Shown here one piece after another: positions 40,301 to 48,174 of a stretch of DNA of 64,000 bases. A program made the translations under genes and the position numbers. This stretch comes from Massilia atriviolacea (GTDB lineage Bacteria; Pseudomonadota; Gammaproteobacteria; Burkholderiales; Burkholderiaceae_D). Under the pieces are notes generated by a model. It worked only from the letters and a program-made list of their open reading frames with translations. It was not told the DNA's origin and did no database searches. The stretch is taken from NCBI RefSeq assembly GCF_003953935.1, contig NZ_RXLQ01000012.1:62001-126000 (forward strand), in the 5' to 3' direction. The stretch's first letter is position 1, and every line of letters begins with the position of its first letter.

Positions 40301-41761
40301 GAAGTGCCGGTGGTGCTCGGCCTGCGCACGCTCGACCTGCGCGCCGATGTCACGAGCGGCAACCTGCGCATGCAGGCGAAGGTCGACGGCACCCGCGTCG
40401 GCCAGGCCAGCGTCGACGCCACCGCGCAGATGATCGACGGCCGCCTGGGCAACGCCAGCCCCCTGAAAATGACGGCCAACGCCGACATGGTCTCGATCGC
40501 GTGGCTGGCGCCGTTTACCGGCCAGCCGGGACTGGAACTGGACGGCGCCCTGAAGCTCGCGCTGACCGGCGGCGGCACGGTCGGCACGCCGACGCTCAAT
40601 GGCAGCATCAACGGCGACAAACTGGCGCTGCGCTGGGCCGAACAGGGCGTCAAGCTCGGTAACGGCCAGCTGCGCGCGCAGCTGGCCGGCGACCAGCTGC
40701 TGCTGCAGCGCCTCAGTTTCGACGGCGTGCAAGGCACGGCGGTGGCCGACGGCGCGGTGCGCTTTGCCGGCGGCGAAGCGACCATGCAGCTCAAACTCGT
40801 GGCCGACAAGCTCGAAGTCCTGTCGCGTCCCGACCGCACCGTGGTCGTCAGCGGCCAGAGCACCCTGGTGCGCGACGCCAAGCGCTTTTCGCTGGAAGGC
40901 AAATTCAAGGCCGACCGCGCGCTGATCGAACTGGCGCCGCAGGGCCGCCCTACCCTTTCGGACGACGTGATCGTGCTGGGCCGGGCCGGGGTGGGCACGC
41001 CGGCGGTCAAGGCCGAACCGGCGATGCCGCTGACGATGGACCTGGAAGCGGACCTGGGCAACGCCTTCCGCCTGCGCGGCATGGGCATCGACGCCGAACT
41101 GGCCGGATCGCTGCGCGTGCGCACCACGGGCGGGCGTCCGCCGCGCGCCAACGGCTCGATCCGGGTCGTGAGCGGCACCTACAAGGCGTACGGCCAGAAC
41201 CTCGACATCGAACGCGGCGTGCTGACCTTCAGCGGTCCGGCCGACAATCCGGCCCTGAACATCCGCGCGGTGCGGCGCCGCCCCGAAGGCGAGCAGCTCT
41301 CCGAAACCAATGTCGAAGCGGGCGTGGAAGTGCGCGGCTCGGCCCTGTCGCCGGTGGCCAAGCTGGTCTCGACGCCGTCGGTGCCGGACAGCGACAAGCT
41401 GTCATGGCTGGTGCTGGGGCATGGCATGGAAGCGACGTCGGGCAACGAGGCGGGCCTGCTCAGCGCCGCCGCCGGCGCCCTGCTGGGCGGCTCGGGCAGC
41501 GGCGGCGGCTTCCAGTCGCGCCTGGCCAATTCGCTGGGCGTCGACGAACTGGGACTGTCGCAGGCGAAGGGGCTGGAAAGCACCGTGGTCACGGTCGGCA
41601 AGCGGATTTCCTCGCGCGCCTACCTGAGTTTCGAGCAGGGCGCGACCACCGCATCGAGCCTGGTCAAGATCCGCTACAAACTCAATCCGCGCATCACCCT
41701 GCAGTTCCAGACCGGGACCAACACCGCGCTCGACGTGCTCTATTCGTGGGCGTTCGACTAG
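37349..41761 (+). CDS. tamB: Translocation and assembly module inner-membrane component TamB
   Basis: A 1470-residue protein anchored by a single N-terminal helix (about 17-37, RVAAGVVVTGALLGGAYWYL) with a very long periplasmic beta-rich body typical of the AsmA/TamB superfamily. The C-terminal DUF490 region includes NGSIRVVSGTYKAYGQNLDI, LSWLVLGHGMEATSG and finally VKIRYKLNPRITLQFQTGTN with the end YSWAFD. The beta-taco groove of TamB is thought to bridge the envelope and carry lipids to TamA. It overlaps tamA by one base, indicating coupled expression. The length is within the normal range. Confidence 0.95.
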   Translation: MTTADTPTTPPPRPRRWPRRVAAGVVVTGALLGGAYWYLGRETTLQMLVQRVANASGGSIVVSGVNGSLYGAMHVGKVVYRTPQQVVTAENIDIDWSPFQYLSRGVAIDKLHVANLRMDTLREGEPAKMPVKLAPPFKLEVDDARLGKVVMTNAAAPGAETVITDVRFGLLGDPRQWALRRASAITPWGKAMADASIGASHPFKLAGSASLSQLAAPAGQQPAQINLRVGGDLVTTQLDATAVSGKAEGDARFTLAPFDPIPLRAMTIHGKNIDPGFFNPELPKADLSLTISARIEANRNIAGSVAIDNAGATGPIDLQRLPLRAMRGELKGNLSALEIGAVLIDLGEAGKFTGSGTVARSAADKGLGSAGFALHTDGIDIKRLHSRMKSTRIVGDITVANEGTTQTFTTRLAEAGMRLDAKATLADNVLRVEQARLAAGGGSVGLSGSANLAGKREFKVAASAVRFDPAAFGDLPKADINADFNAAGALSPAWKVAADFALRPSRLFDQPLSGKGKLNADATRISGVDATLGLGKNTAQLKGSFGAPGEKLAWRVNATDLAAARSDLYGALAANGVVTGTMAAPRTTFEVDATGLGWVAAARKANTSLLHASGEAWLSGGPNAGAVEVKAAGTAQRFNPGAFGSPLAGSINGSFDATGRSGPDWRGTLNLALLPSTLANSPFWGHARLAADAKHVSNADVDLHVGPNIVAAKGSFGAGSDKLDWRIDAPQLAALGPDYGGVLKGTGTLSGTMAAPAVSAALEGQNLKVLGKHQVRTLRASANLGSGRGADDPLVSDIAITEYVSGDTRIDIAHLQTSGTRGAHVLRLDARSDAFDAAGEIRGGWANSAWNGTVAALQNKGRYAFALQAPVPLRIAVAPGEGVAGLARPQQIAMGNAVVKLPNGSVSVQSLLKDGPHWTSKGVAAGVPLTYLAQFSPGMRDAVSGDLLLGADWSLDMQAPAGATPALNGMVHVFRESGDVIAGAEVPVVLGLRTLDLRADVTSGNLRMQAKVDGTRVGQASVDATAQMIDGRLGNASPLKMTANADMVSIAWLAPFTGQPGLELDGALKLALTGGGTVGTPTLNGSINGDKLALRWAEQGVKLGNGQLRAQLAGDQLLLQRLSFDGVQGTAVADGAVRFAGGEATMQLKLVADKLEVLSRPDRTVVVSGQSTLVRDAKRFSLEGKFKADRALIELAPQGRPTLSDDVIVLGRAGVGTPAVKAEPAMPLTMDLEADLGNAFRLRGMGIDAELAGSLRVRTTGGRPPRANGSIRVVSGTYKAYGQNLDIERGVLTFSGPADNPALNIRAVRRRPEGEQLSETNVEAGVEVRGSALSPVAKLVSTPSVPDSDKLSWLVLGHGMEATSGNEAGLLSAAAGALLGGSGSGGGFQSRLANSLGVDELGLSQAKGLESTVVTVGKRISSRAYLSFEQGATTASSLVKIRYKLNPRITLQFQTGTNTALDVLYSWAFD

Positions 41762-41775
41762 GCCTGGCGCCGGAG

Positions 41776-41943
41776 TCAGTGAAGGAAAAAGGTGCTCGGC
41801 TTCGGGTCGGGCACCGGATCGTCGTCCTGCGGATGCTTGACCGGCGGGTGGTGCGGATGCGGATTGTCGAACGGCTCGGGCGATGGTTCATCGACCGGCG
41901 CGGGGTCCGGTGCGCGGTGAAAGTCGATGGCTGCTGGGTTCAT
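41776..41943 (-). CDS. 55-residue proline/acid-rich small protein
   Basis: A short gene on the minus strand starting MNPAAIDFHRAPDPAPVDEP. It has an excellent ribosome-binding site (AGGAG about 8 bp before the ATG) and stops at TGA 41776-41778. The composition is unusual: many Pro, Asp and His residues, including NPHPHHPPVKHP and DDDPVPDPKPS, ending TFFLH. It is expected to be unstructured and cytoplasmic, possibly metal binding through its histidines, which is only an inference. It lies in the gap between tamB and the S9 peptidase gene. Confidence 0.6.
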   Translation of the reverse strand: MNPAAIDFHRAPDPAPVDEPSPEPFDNPHPHHPPVKHPQDDDPVPDPKPSTFFLH

Positions 41944-42021
41944 GTGGGTCGCTCCTGGTTGGATGGAGCGATGACATTATCACAAGCGTCGCGGCGGGGC
42001 CGTACGCTTGGACAGTCCTTC

Positions 42022-42047
42022 AGGGGCCGCGCGTTGCGGCCCCTTTT
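42022..42047 (+). terminator. Hairpin terminator downstream of tamB
   Basis: GGGGCCGC (42023-42030) pairs with GCGGCCCC (42036-42043) around a GCGTT loop, followed by TTTT on the plus strand. It would stop transcription coming from tamAB before the convergent S9 peptidase gene; on the minus strand it has no T run. Confidence 0.55.
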
Positions 42048-42052
42048 GTCGT

Positions 42053-44500
42053 TTACGGCCTGGCGTTCTTGACGTATTTGTCGAGCCAGGAATTGGTCTC
42101 GTACAGCATGTGCATGATCGATTCGCGCGCGCGGTAGGCGTGGCTTTCGTTCGGCAGCATCACCAGGCGCGCCGTGCCGCCCAGGCCCTTCATGGCCTGG
42201 AACATGCGCTCGCTCTGCATCGGGAAGGTGCCCGAATTGTTATCCTGCTCGCCGTGGATCAGCAGCAGCGCATCCTTGATCCTGTCGGCGTTATTAAACG
42301 GCGACATGGCCTGGTACACCTCCTTCGCCTTCCAGAACTCGCGCTCCTCGGACTGGAAGCCGAACGGCGTGAGCGTGCGGTTGTAGGCGCCGCTGCGCGC
42401 CACGCCGGCCTTGAACAGGCGCGTATGCGCCAGCAGGTTGCCGGTCATGAAAGCGCCGTACGAGTGCCCGCCGATGGCGATGCGGTGGCGCTCGGCCACG
42501 CCGCGCCGCACCACTTCGTCGACCGCCGCTTCGGCGTTGGCGACCAGCTGCGGCAGGTAGCTGTCGTTCGGTTCGGCGTCGCCGGCGCCGACGATCGGCA
42601 TCGACGGGTTGTCCAGCACCGCATAGCCCATGGCCAGCATCGGCGCCGGGCCCCAGTAGCTGATGGCGTTGAAGCGGAACGGCGAGCCGGTGGTCTGGCT
42701 GGCCGCGCTGGCGCTCTTGAAGTCTTGCGGATAGGCCCACATCAGCAGCGGCAGCGGGCCGTCGCGCTTCGCTTCGTAATTCGGCGGCAGCATCAGGGTC
42801 GCGGTCAGGTCGACGCCGTCGGCGCGTTTGTAGCGGATCTGCTCCTTCTGCACGTCCTTCAACTGCGGGGTCGGATGCGGGAAATTGGTCAGCGCCGTCA
42901 GTTGCGCCGGGCCGCTGCGTTTCAGGTCGCGCACATAAAAGTTCGGGCGCTCGGTGGGCGATTCGCGCGTGGTCAGGAGGCGCGAGCCGTCGTCGCTGAG
43001 CACCGTCACGATGCTCTCGTAATACGGCGCCTCGCTCTGGAACAGGCGCTCCTTGGCCTTGCTGCGCAGGTTGAAGCGGTCCAGGAACGGGCGGTCGCCC
43101 TCGTTCGAGGCGCCGCTGCCGCCGAGCAGGATGGTCGAATCGGCCCCGATCACGAGGCGCGGACGGCCGGCGGCGTCCGGCATCGTCACGGGCGTGCCGG
43201 GATTGTTGTAGCGGTCTTCGGCCGAATAGGAGAACAGCAGCTCGGGCGCCGCCGCCGCCTGCTCCGGCTTGATGCGCCACAGTTTCACGGCGCGCGTCTT
43301 GTACCAGCCCTCGCCCAGCAGGGCGACGTCGCCATTGCCCCATACCACGCGGTCGTAGCGCGAACCGAGCCTGGCCAGCACGGTCGGCTCGCCCGCGAAC
43401 GGTGCGGCGTGGGCGTAGACGATGTCGCGCACCTCGGCCGCCCTGGCCGGGTCGCCGCCATCCTGGGCTTCGGCCCAGACCAGGGTGGCCGGGGCGTCGA
43501 CGCGCCAGCTGACCTTGCGCACGCCGGCCGATACCGCATCGTTCCCCGGCGGCAGGCCTTCCTCGAGCGGTTTGTTGGCAACCAGGTGCACCTGCTTGCC
43601 GCTCAAATCGCGCACCTCGACCCGGCGCGGAAAGGCCGATGCCGGCACCACGTACGAAAAGGGCCGCTGCAGCACGGACGAGAGCAGCAGCTTGCCGCCG
43701 GGGGCGGCCGTGACGTCGGTGTACATCTCCGGATTGCCGATCAGGCGCAGCTTGCCGGACAGGTCGACCAGCGCCAGTTGCGAGCTGGCGTAATGCTCGA
43801 AAAGGCGCGCGTCTTCCTCATTTTTGAGCAGGTCCTGGTAGGTGCGCAGCTGGCGCGCGCCCACGCTGACCTGGCTGTCCTGCAGGATCGGCCCGCCCGG
43901 CACGCCGGTCGACTGCGGCGCCTTGCCGCGCCCGATCGGCTTGAAGTTCACCAGCAAGCCTTTGGCGTCCGGCAGCCAGGAAAAGCCCGATCCGGACAGG
44001 TAGGACAGCGGCTGCGCCGTCAGGCGCCGCGCGATGCGGGTGTTGATATCGACCAGCCACAGTTCGACGCCGGACGCGCCATCGCGGTCGGCGTAGGTGA
44101 CGTGGGTGAAGGCCAGGTAGCGCTGGTCGGGCGACCAGGCCGTATCGGCCAGGCGCAGCTGGCGCGGCAGGCCCATGATCTTGATTTCCTTCTGGGTCGC
44201 GATATCGAGCAGCTTGAGACCCGTGCCGAAACTGAAGCGGCTCGGCGAATAGGTGCGCGGATTGATGCGCAGGCCGGCCAGCTTGAGTTCGGGCTGCGCC
44301 ACCTCGGCGATGCTGGGCAGGGCCGGCGTATCGACCATCGTCGCCAGGTTGCGCTGCGGGGACAGGCCCAGCACCGGCGCGCGCGGCGCGTCGACGATGG
44401 CTTGCAATTGCGCCGGCGGCAGCTGGTACTGGGAGTGGGCATTCGGCGCGGCGGCGAGCAGGGACATGGTCAGCGGGACGATCGGGAGGCGGTGGCGCAT
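42053..44500 (-). CDS. Exported S9 prolyl-oligopeptidase-like serine peptidase
   Basis: An 815-residue protein with a signal peptide (about 1-23, ending NAHS-Q). The first about 530 residues form a beta-propeller (for example DTAWSPDQRYLAFTHVTYAD and SGSGFSWLPDAKGLLVNFKP). The C-terminal alpha/beta-hydrolase has the nucleophile Ser680 in IGGHSYGAFMTG, Asp753 in HGEQDNNSG and His787 in PNESHAYRARE. This layout resembles the glutamyl-endopeptidase/S9D group. It probably cleaves peptides outside the cytoplasm; the exact specificity is not evident. It is transcribed alone, toward the tamAB terminator. Confidence 0.92.
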   Translation of the reverse strand: MRHRLPIVPLTMSLLAAAPNAHSQYQLPPAQLQAIVDAPRAPVLGLSPQRNLATMVDTPALPSIAEVAQPELKLAGLRINPRTYSPSRFSFGTGLKLLDIATQKEIKIMGLPRQLRLADTAWSPDQRYLAFTHVTYADRDGASGVELWLVDINTRIARRLTAQPLSYLSGSGFSWLPDAKGLLVNFKPIGRGKAPQSTGVPGGPILQDSQVSVGARQLRTYQDLLKNEEDARLFEHYASSQLALVDLSGKLRLIGNPEMYTDVTAAPGGKLLLSSVLQRPFSYVVPASAFPRRVEVRDLSGKQVHLVANKPLEEGLPPGNDAVSAGVRKVSWRVDAPATLVWAEAQDGGDPARAAEVRDIVYAHAAPFAGEPTVLARLGSRYDRVVWGNGDVALLGEGWYKTRAVKLWRIKPEQAAAAPELLFSYSAEDRYNNPGTPVTMPDAAGRPRLVIGADSTILLGGSGASNEGDRPFLDRFNLRSKAKERLFQSEAPYYESIVTVLSDDGSRLLTTRESPTERPNFYVRDLKRSGPAQLTALTNFPHPTPQLKDVQKEQIRYKRADGVDLTATLMLPPNYEAKRDGPLPLLMWAYPQDFKSASAASQTTGSPFRFNAISYWGPAPMLAMGYAVLDNPSMPIVGAGDAEPNDSYLPQLVANAEAAVDEVVRRGVAERHRIAIGGHSYGAFMTGNLLAHTRLFKAGVARSGAYNRTLTPFGFQSEEREFWKAKEVYQAMSPFNNADRIKDALLLIHGEQDNNSGTFPMQSERMFQAMKGLGGTARLVMLPNESHAYRARESIMHMLYETNSWLDKYVKNARP

Positions 44501-44668
44501 GGAGGGGTCTCGGGTGTAGGCGATCCTCCATCTTGCGCACTAGCGGCGGGCTTGTCAATCAGCTCTTATTCCGTATTTACCGGGCCTGCGCCATGCAGGA
44601 CGGGTGGAATCGAGGCGTTGCGGCGGGCGTTTATAATGCGTCTTTCAGGACCGGATGCCATAACCCCC

Positions 44669-45175
44669 ATGTCAATTACCACTCTCGCACTGCTGGTGCT
44701 CGCCCCCTTCCTGGTGTGGCGTGTTTACCAGCGCCTCAAGGGCATGATGACGCGCCAGCGCTCGATCGTCTCGCGTCATTACACGGGGGTGGGCGTGTTC
44801 GCGGCCATGATCCTGGTGGCGGGCTCGGAGGTGATTGCGCGCCCGCCGCTCCTGGGCTGGCTGGCGGTCGGCACGGCGGCCGGCATCGCGTACGGGATCT
44901 GGGGACTGAAGCTGACGAAATTCGAAAACGACACCTGCTGCTTCACGCCGAATGCGCGCCTGGGGATGGTGATCGCGATGCTGTTTTTCGCCCGCGTGAT
45001 GTACATCGGGGTGGAGATTTACGCGAACCAGGGCAGCGGCGTGCCGACGCCGGGGTTCACCGACAGCTTCATCACCTTGCTGGCGCTGGGGCTGACGGCC
45101 GGGTATTTCGGGACGTATTCGGCGGGCTTGATCAGGTGGCGCCGGGCCTTGAAGAAGGCGGTCGAGGCGGCATAG
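44669..45175 (+). CDS. Membrane protein with about five helices
   Basis: A 168-residue inner-membrane protein starting MSITTLALLVLAPFLVWRVY. Hydrophobic segments at about 3-19, 40-57, 65-84, 98-116 and 133-153 alternate with short loops. The loop RLKGMMTRQRSIVSRHY is basic and should be cytoplasmic. It recalls small CcdC/DUF1453-type membrane proteins, but I am not certain. The ATG at 44669 is preceded by CCCCC rather than a clear ribosome-binding site. There is no obvious functional partner. Confidence 0.78.
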   Translation: MSITTLALLVLAPFLVWRVYQRLKGMMTRQRSIVSRHYTGVGVFAAMILVAGSEVIARPPLLGWLAVGTAAGIAYGIWGLKLTKFENDTCCFTPNARLGMVIAMLFFARVMYIGVEIYANQGSGVPTPGFTDSFITLLALGLTAGYFGTYSAGLIRWRRALKKAVEAA

Positions 45176-45224
45176 CCGGCAGCGATGTGGACGCGGATGC
45201 CGGGCACCCGCGTCCGTCCGGTGT

Positions 45225-46223
45225 TTATTGAAGATTGAACGCGTTGATGGTCATCCCGCCCTGGACATACAGGATGCCATTGGCCGACAGCGACAATTTG
45301 CCCCGTGCGGGCGTGCTCCACACGACCTGGCGCTCGTTGAGGTCGATCGCAAAAACGCCTTTTTCGGTACCGACAAAAGCGAATCTGTTGGTAACGATCA
45401 GATCATCAAGATCGGCCGAGTTCTGTGGCGCGGGCATGCTCCACAACAGTTGCCCGTCGGTTTCGGCATACGCCTCGATCCGGGACTTCAGATGGTTAAG
45501 CGCAAGCAGTACGCCATTGGCGTAGGCGCCGCCGGCAAACGAACCGGGCACCGTCCAGCGCACTTTGCGCGATGACACATCGATCGCCGATATCCCCTCG
45601 TTGTAGGCGGCCGTGTTCACGCGAACGAATACCGTGCTGGCAGCGCCGAGGACAGGCGCGCCGGCGGAAGTCGTAAAGGTCTTGGCGGTCGGATCGCTGA
45701 TTTGCGCCACGAGTTCGCCCGAGACGCGGTCGAAGACAACCAGATAGGTATGCCGGTACGCGTAGGCATACTTTGTATCCACGGCGGCCGCAGTGCCCCA
45801 CAGCATGTCGATCGGGGTAAAGGATTTTTGCGCTCCCGTGGACCCATCGAACTGATAGAAGCCGCCAAATGGGCCGGCGTTGAGATACACGCTGCCGCCG
45901 AAGGGCGTGGCCGCAACGGGGCCGATGCCCTGCGAGCGCGCAGGCGACGTCGACAGCAGCGCTCCCGTGGCCGCGTCCACAGTCAACATGGCAGTGTCGA
46001 TCCCGCCGGTGGCGGTGTACACCTTGCCGTTGCCGGTTGCAGGGGCCTGCACGATATTCGATGTGCCTTTGCCGACATCGCGCTTCCAGACCAGTTCGGC
46101 ATCAGCTTCGCTCAAGGAATGCAGGCAGTTGCAACTGCCTGGAACCGAATAACCTTCTTCAGTTGTGAAGTGCAGGCGGCCCCCGCTTGTCGTAGAAGGC
46201 TGATCTACTGGCTTGTCCAGCAT
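45225..46223 (-). pseudogene. 5'-truncated PQQ-repeat beta-propeller protein
   Basis: The 332-codon frame consists of propeller blades of the PQQ/WD-like type, such as GRLHFTTEEGYSVPG, AELVWKRDVGKG, GALLSTSPARSQGIGP, SGELVAQISDPTAKTFTTSA and SRKVRWTVPGSF. Related proteins are exported and about twice as long at the N-terminus. Here no signal peptide is present, and an in-frame TGA lies two codons before an upstream TTG (46227-46229), so the gene seems to have lost its 5' part. The remaining part may still be translated from the ATG at 46221-46223. The break falls at the edge of the AT-rich island, which may have caused the truncation. Confidence 0.6.
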
Positions 46224-46296
46224 TTCCAATCATCTACCCGGTCTCCTCGCAGTCCGAACATCTCTACGATTTTAGTCCGTTGTCCACACTAATCAT

Positions 46297-46305
46297 TGGT
46301 ATAGT
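46297..46305 (+). promoter_or_regulatory. Extended -10 promoter element for the island gene
   Basis: TGGTATAGT at 46297-46305 matches the extended -10 pattern TGnTATAAT with one change. A TTGTCC at 46280-46285 is spaced only 14 bp away, so the -35 contact would be poor. It lies 54 bp before the ATG of the orphan gene at 46360 and is the best promoter candidate in this AT-rich gap. Confidence 0.4.
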
Positions 46306-46359
46306 GGGGTTAGGTATTTTGACCATGTCCATAGCTCGTTAGACCAAAGGTTAACTACA

Positions 46360-47853
46360 ATGAAAAACTTAAAACATCTTAGCGATTTCGATTTCGGCAC
46401 CAAGGAATTAGGGGCCTTGCGGATAGGTTCTTTGAATACAGAAGGACGTAAGGAAGCGCAAAAGAGAGTTCAGGTAGCGGACGTCCGCGCAAACGAACTC
46501 GCGGAATGGATCTTCGAGCAAGTAGCGCACATCGTTACAGGCGACCCAGCAATCGACGGGGTTTGCGGAGGTCCCCAAGTTACCCCTGGCGCTGCTGAGC
46601 GTCTAGCGGAGGAAGAACTCTCCAAGTTTGCAGAAAAATATGGCGAGCGTTTTTTCGGTACCGGTCAAAGTCAACGAGCGGTCGATGGTCAACCGCGTGG
46701 AGTCGATTCTTTAGTCTTTCGAATTCGAGAGACGAACCGCGCTCAGCAAGAGCGCAATGCAAAATTCCAAGCCGAAGTGAGTCGATTACAAAATGACCCC
46801 ACGATCAAGGCTATGCGTGAAATCGAGCGAATGAACAGATTAATCAGTCCACCGCACTTGCAGGCCATGCAGCATGCATCAGAGATAAAACGCCGGTTCG
46901 ACGATATACAAAAAATTAATGCGCCGTTCGAGGATTTGCGCAAGAGATTAAATGGCGTCACGGAATGGGAGACGCTAATTGATAGATTGTACAAGTCTAA
47001 CTCGGCTGTCGAAAAATTTAACTCGGTTTTGAACGCCGACACGGCATTTACAACAGCTCTAAAACAACTTCAGATTACGGATAGCTGGCGAGCATCACTT
47101 GAGCACGCGAAAAATATGTACGTACATCATTCATTCCTCGATCCCTTCGCTCGCGCACAAAGGGTGTTCCATGATATCCAGCGGCGGTGGGAGCTCCCCC
47201 GCCAGTTGGTGGATTCTATTGGCGCTCTATCTGCCTTACACGAACAAGTAGGTCGGCTTACTCTGCCGACGTTGGACTGGGTCTCTGCTGCCGAGCTTGT
47301 TCGAGTTCTAGGCGCCGATGGTTTGCAGGCTCAACTGTCGGCATTAGGAATCAACGAACACGGTGAGCTGATTAATGGAACCGACGGAAGCGAGCAAAGG
47401 CGACTGCTCAACCCAATGCAGCAAGATTTGTTGACATTGCTCGCCTTCATCGTAGGGTTCCTTTTCTTCATTTACCAAGAATGGTCGTCGGGTAAGTGGC
47501 AAGACAATGTGGATTCGAAGCTGGACTCTCACACCGTAGCATTAGCGAAGCAGGCGAAGCAACTCGAATCCCTATCAGCACTAGTCGAACTGGCGCTGGC
47601 TAAAGAAGCCAGAAGAGTGGACACTCGATTCGTTTCGCTCGAACGTGGAGCAGTTGTTTACCGCCGCCCCGAGTCCGGCACACCAATTGATGGGAAATTG
47701 CTACCCCGTGAGGTTGTCACTCTTATTTCTGAAAAAGGAAAATGGATTGAAGTGCGTTATTACCACTGGAGGAGCCGAGACTATGCCACCGGATGGGTGC
47801 TGAAAAAATATTTCACACGAGTTCCACCATCGCGTCAGAACGCCACCGAATAG
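46360..47853 (+). CDS. Orphan membrane-anchored protein with SH3-like C-terminus
   Basis: A 497-residue protein, AT-richer in codon use than all its neighbours, pointing to recent transfer. Three parts are visible. Residues about 1-350 are hydrophilic and mostly helical, with coiled-coil-like stretches (for example RETNRAQQERNAKFQAEVSR and LEHAKNMYVHHS). One transmembrane helix lies at about 362-378 (LLTLLAFIVGFLFFIYQEW). A bacterial SH3-like domain is at the end (GAVVYRRPESGTPIDGK, then KGKWIEVRYYHWRSRDYATG and WVLKKYF). I do not recognise the family. Its lone position in an island beside a condensin operon makes a defence or element-maintenance role conceivable but unproven. Confidence 0.75.
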   Translation: MKNLKHLSDFDFGTKELGALRIGSLNTEGRKEAQKRVQVADVRANELAEWIFEQVAHIVTGDPAIDGVCGGPQVTPGAAERLAEEELSKFAEKYGERFFGTGQSQRAVDGQPRGVDSLVFRIRETNRAQQERNAKFQAEVSRLQNDPTIKAMREIERMNRLISPPHLQAMQHASEIKRRFDDIQKINAPFEDLRKRLNGVTEWETLIDRLYKSNSAVEKFNSVLNADTAFTTALKQLQITDSWRASLEHAKNMYVHHSFLDPFARAQRVFHDIQRRWELPRQLVDSIGALSALHEQVGRLTLPTLDWVSAAELVRVLGADGLQAQLSALGINEHGELINGTDGSEQRRLLNPMQQDLLTLLAFIVGFLFFIYQEWSSGKWQDNVDSKLDSHTVALAKQAKQLESLSALVELALAKEARRVDTRFVSLERGAVVYRRPESGTPIDGKLLPREVVTLISEKGKWIEVRYYHWRSRDYATGWVLKKYFTRVPPSRQNATE

Positions 47854-48174
47854 ATGAGTATTGAGAGGGGAAACTCACTACGCCGGCATGTTGGATTTGT
47901 TAAAGATGGAAGACCCATTGCGCCGTCTAACAAGTCAAACCGTGTGCCTTGGGCGCAGCGGAATTGCCCGTGTTTCGTCCCCAGCTATCCCTATTTGAAC
48001 TTGCCGAAACCGAAGATTTATTTAATTGTAGGCGACAAGTAGCGACGCATGAACTCGCAGGAACTTAGAATACCGTGCTCGTAAGCGCGTCTAGGAATCC
48101 AATCCGACTAGAGCGCGCAAGCGAGAACGACGAATCGACGATTAACCGTTTGACTTATACCCGATAGTAGCCTG
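47854..48174. other. AT-rich tail of the island without a supported gene
   Basis: These 321 bases continue the AT-rich composition of the orphan gene and reach the 3' end of the condensin ATPase gene. A 62-codon open frame begins right at the orphan gene's stop but has no ribosome-binding site. Another short frame around 47925-48066 encodes FRPQLSLFELAETEDLFNCR and could be a degraded piece of a longer gene. I see no intact gene, repeat pair or attachment site here. Confidence 0.5.

Noticed and set aside
37235-40732. A long minus-strand open frame opposite tamB
   Set aside because: The tamB product is clear and full length. The antisense product has no recognisable motif and a composition typical of GC-rich shadows.
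46279-46305. Standard sigma-70 promoter for the island gene
   Set aside because: The only -35-like hexamer is 14 bp from the -10, too close; only the extended -10 element was kept, at low confidence.
47854-48042. 62-codon frame after the orphan island gene
   Set aside because: It starts exactly at the previous stop with no ribosome-binding site, and its sequence shows no protein-like pattern.
47925-48066. Possible start of a reverse transcriptase (FRPQLSLFELAETEDLFNCR)
   Set aside because: The segment recalls the N-terminal region of some reverse transcriptases, but the frame stops within about 50 codons and no catalytic motif follows.
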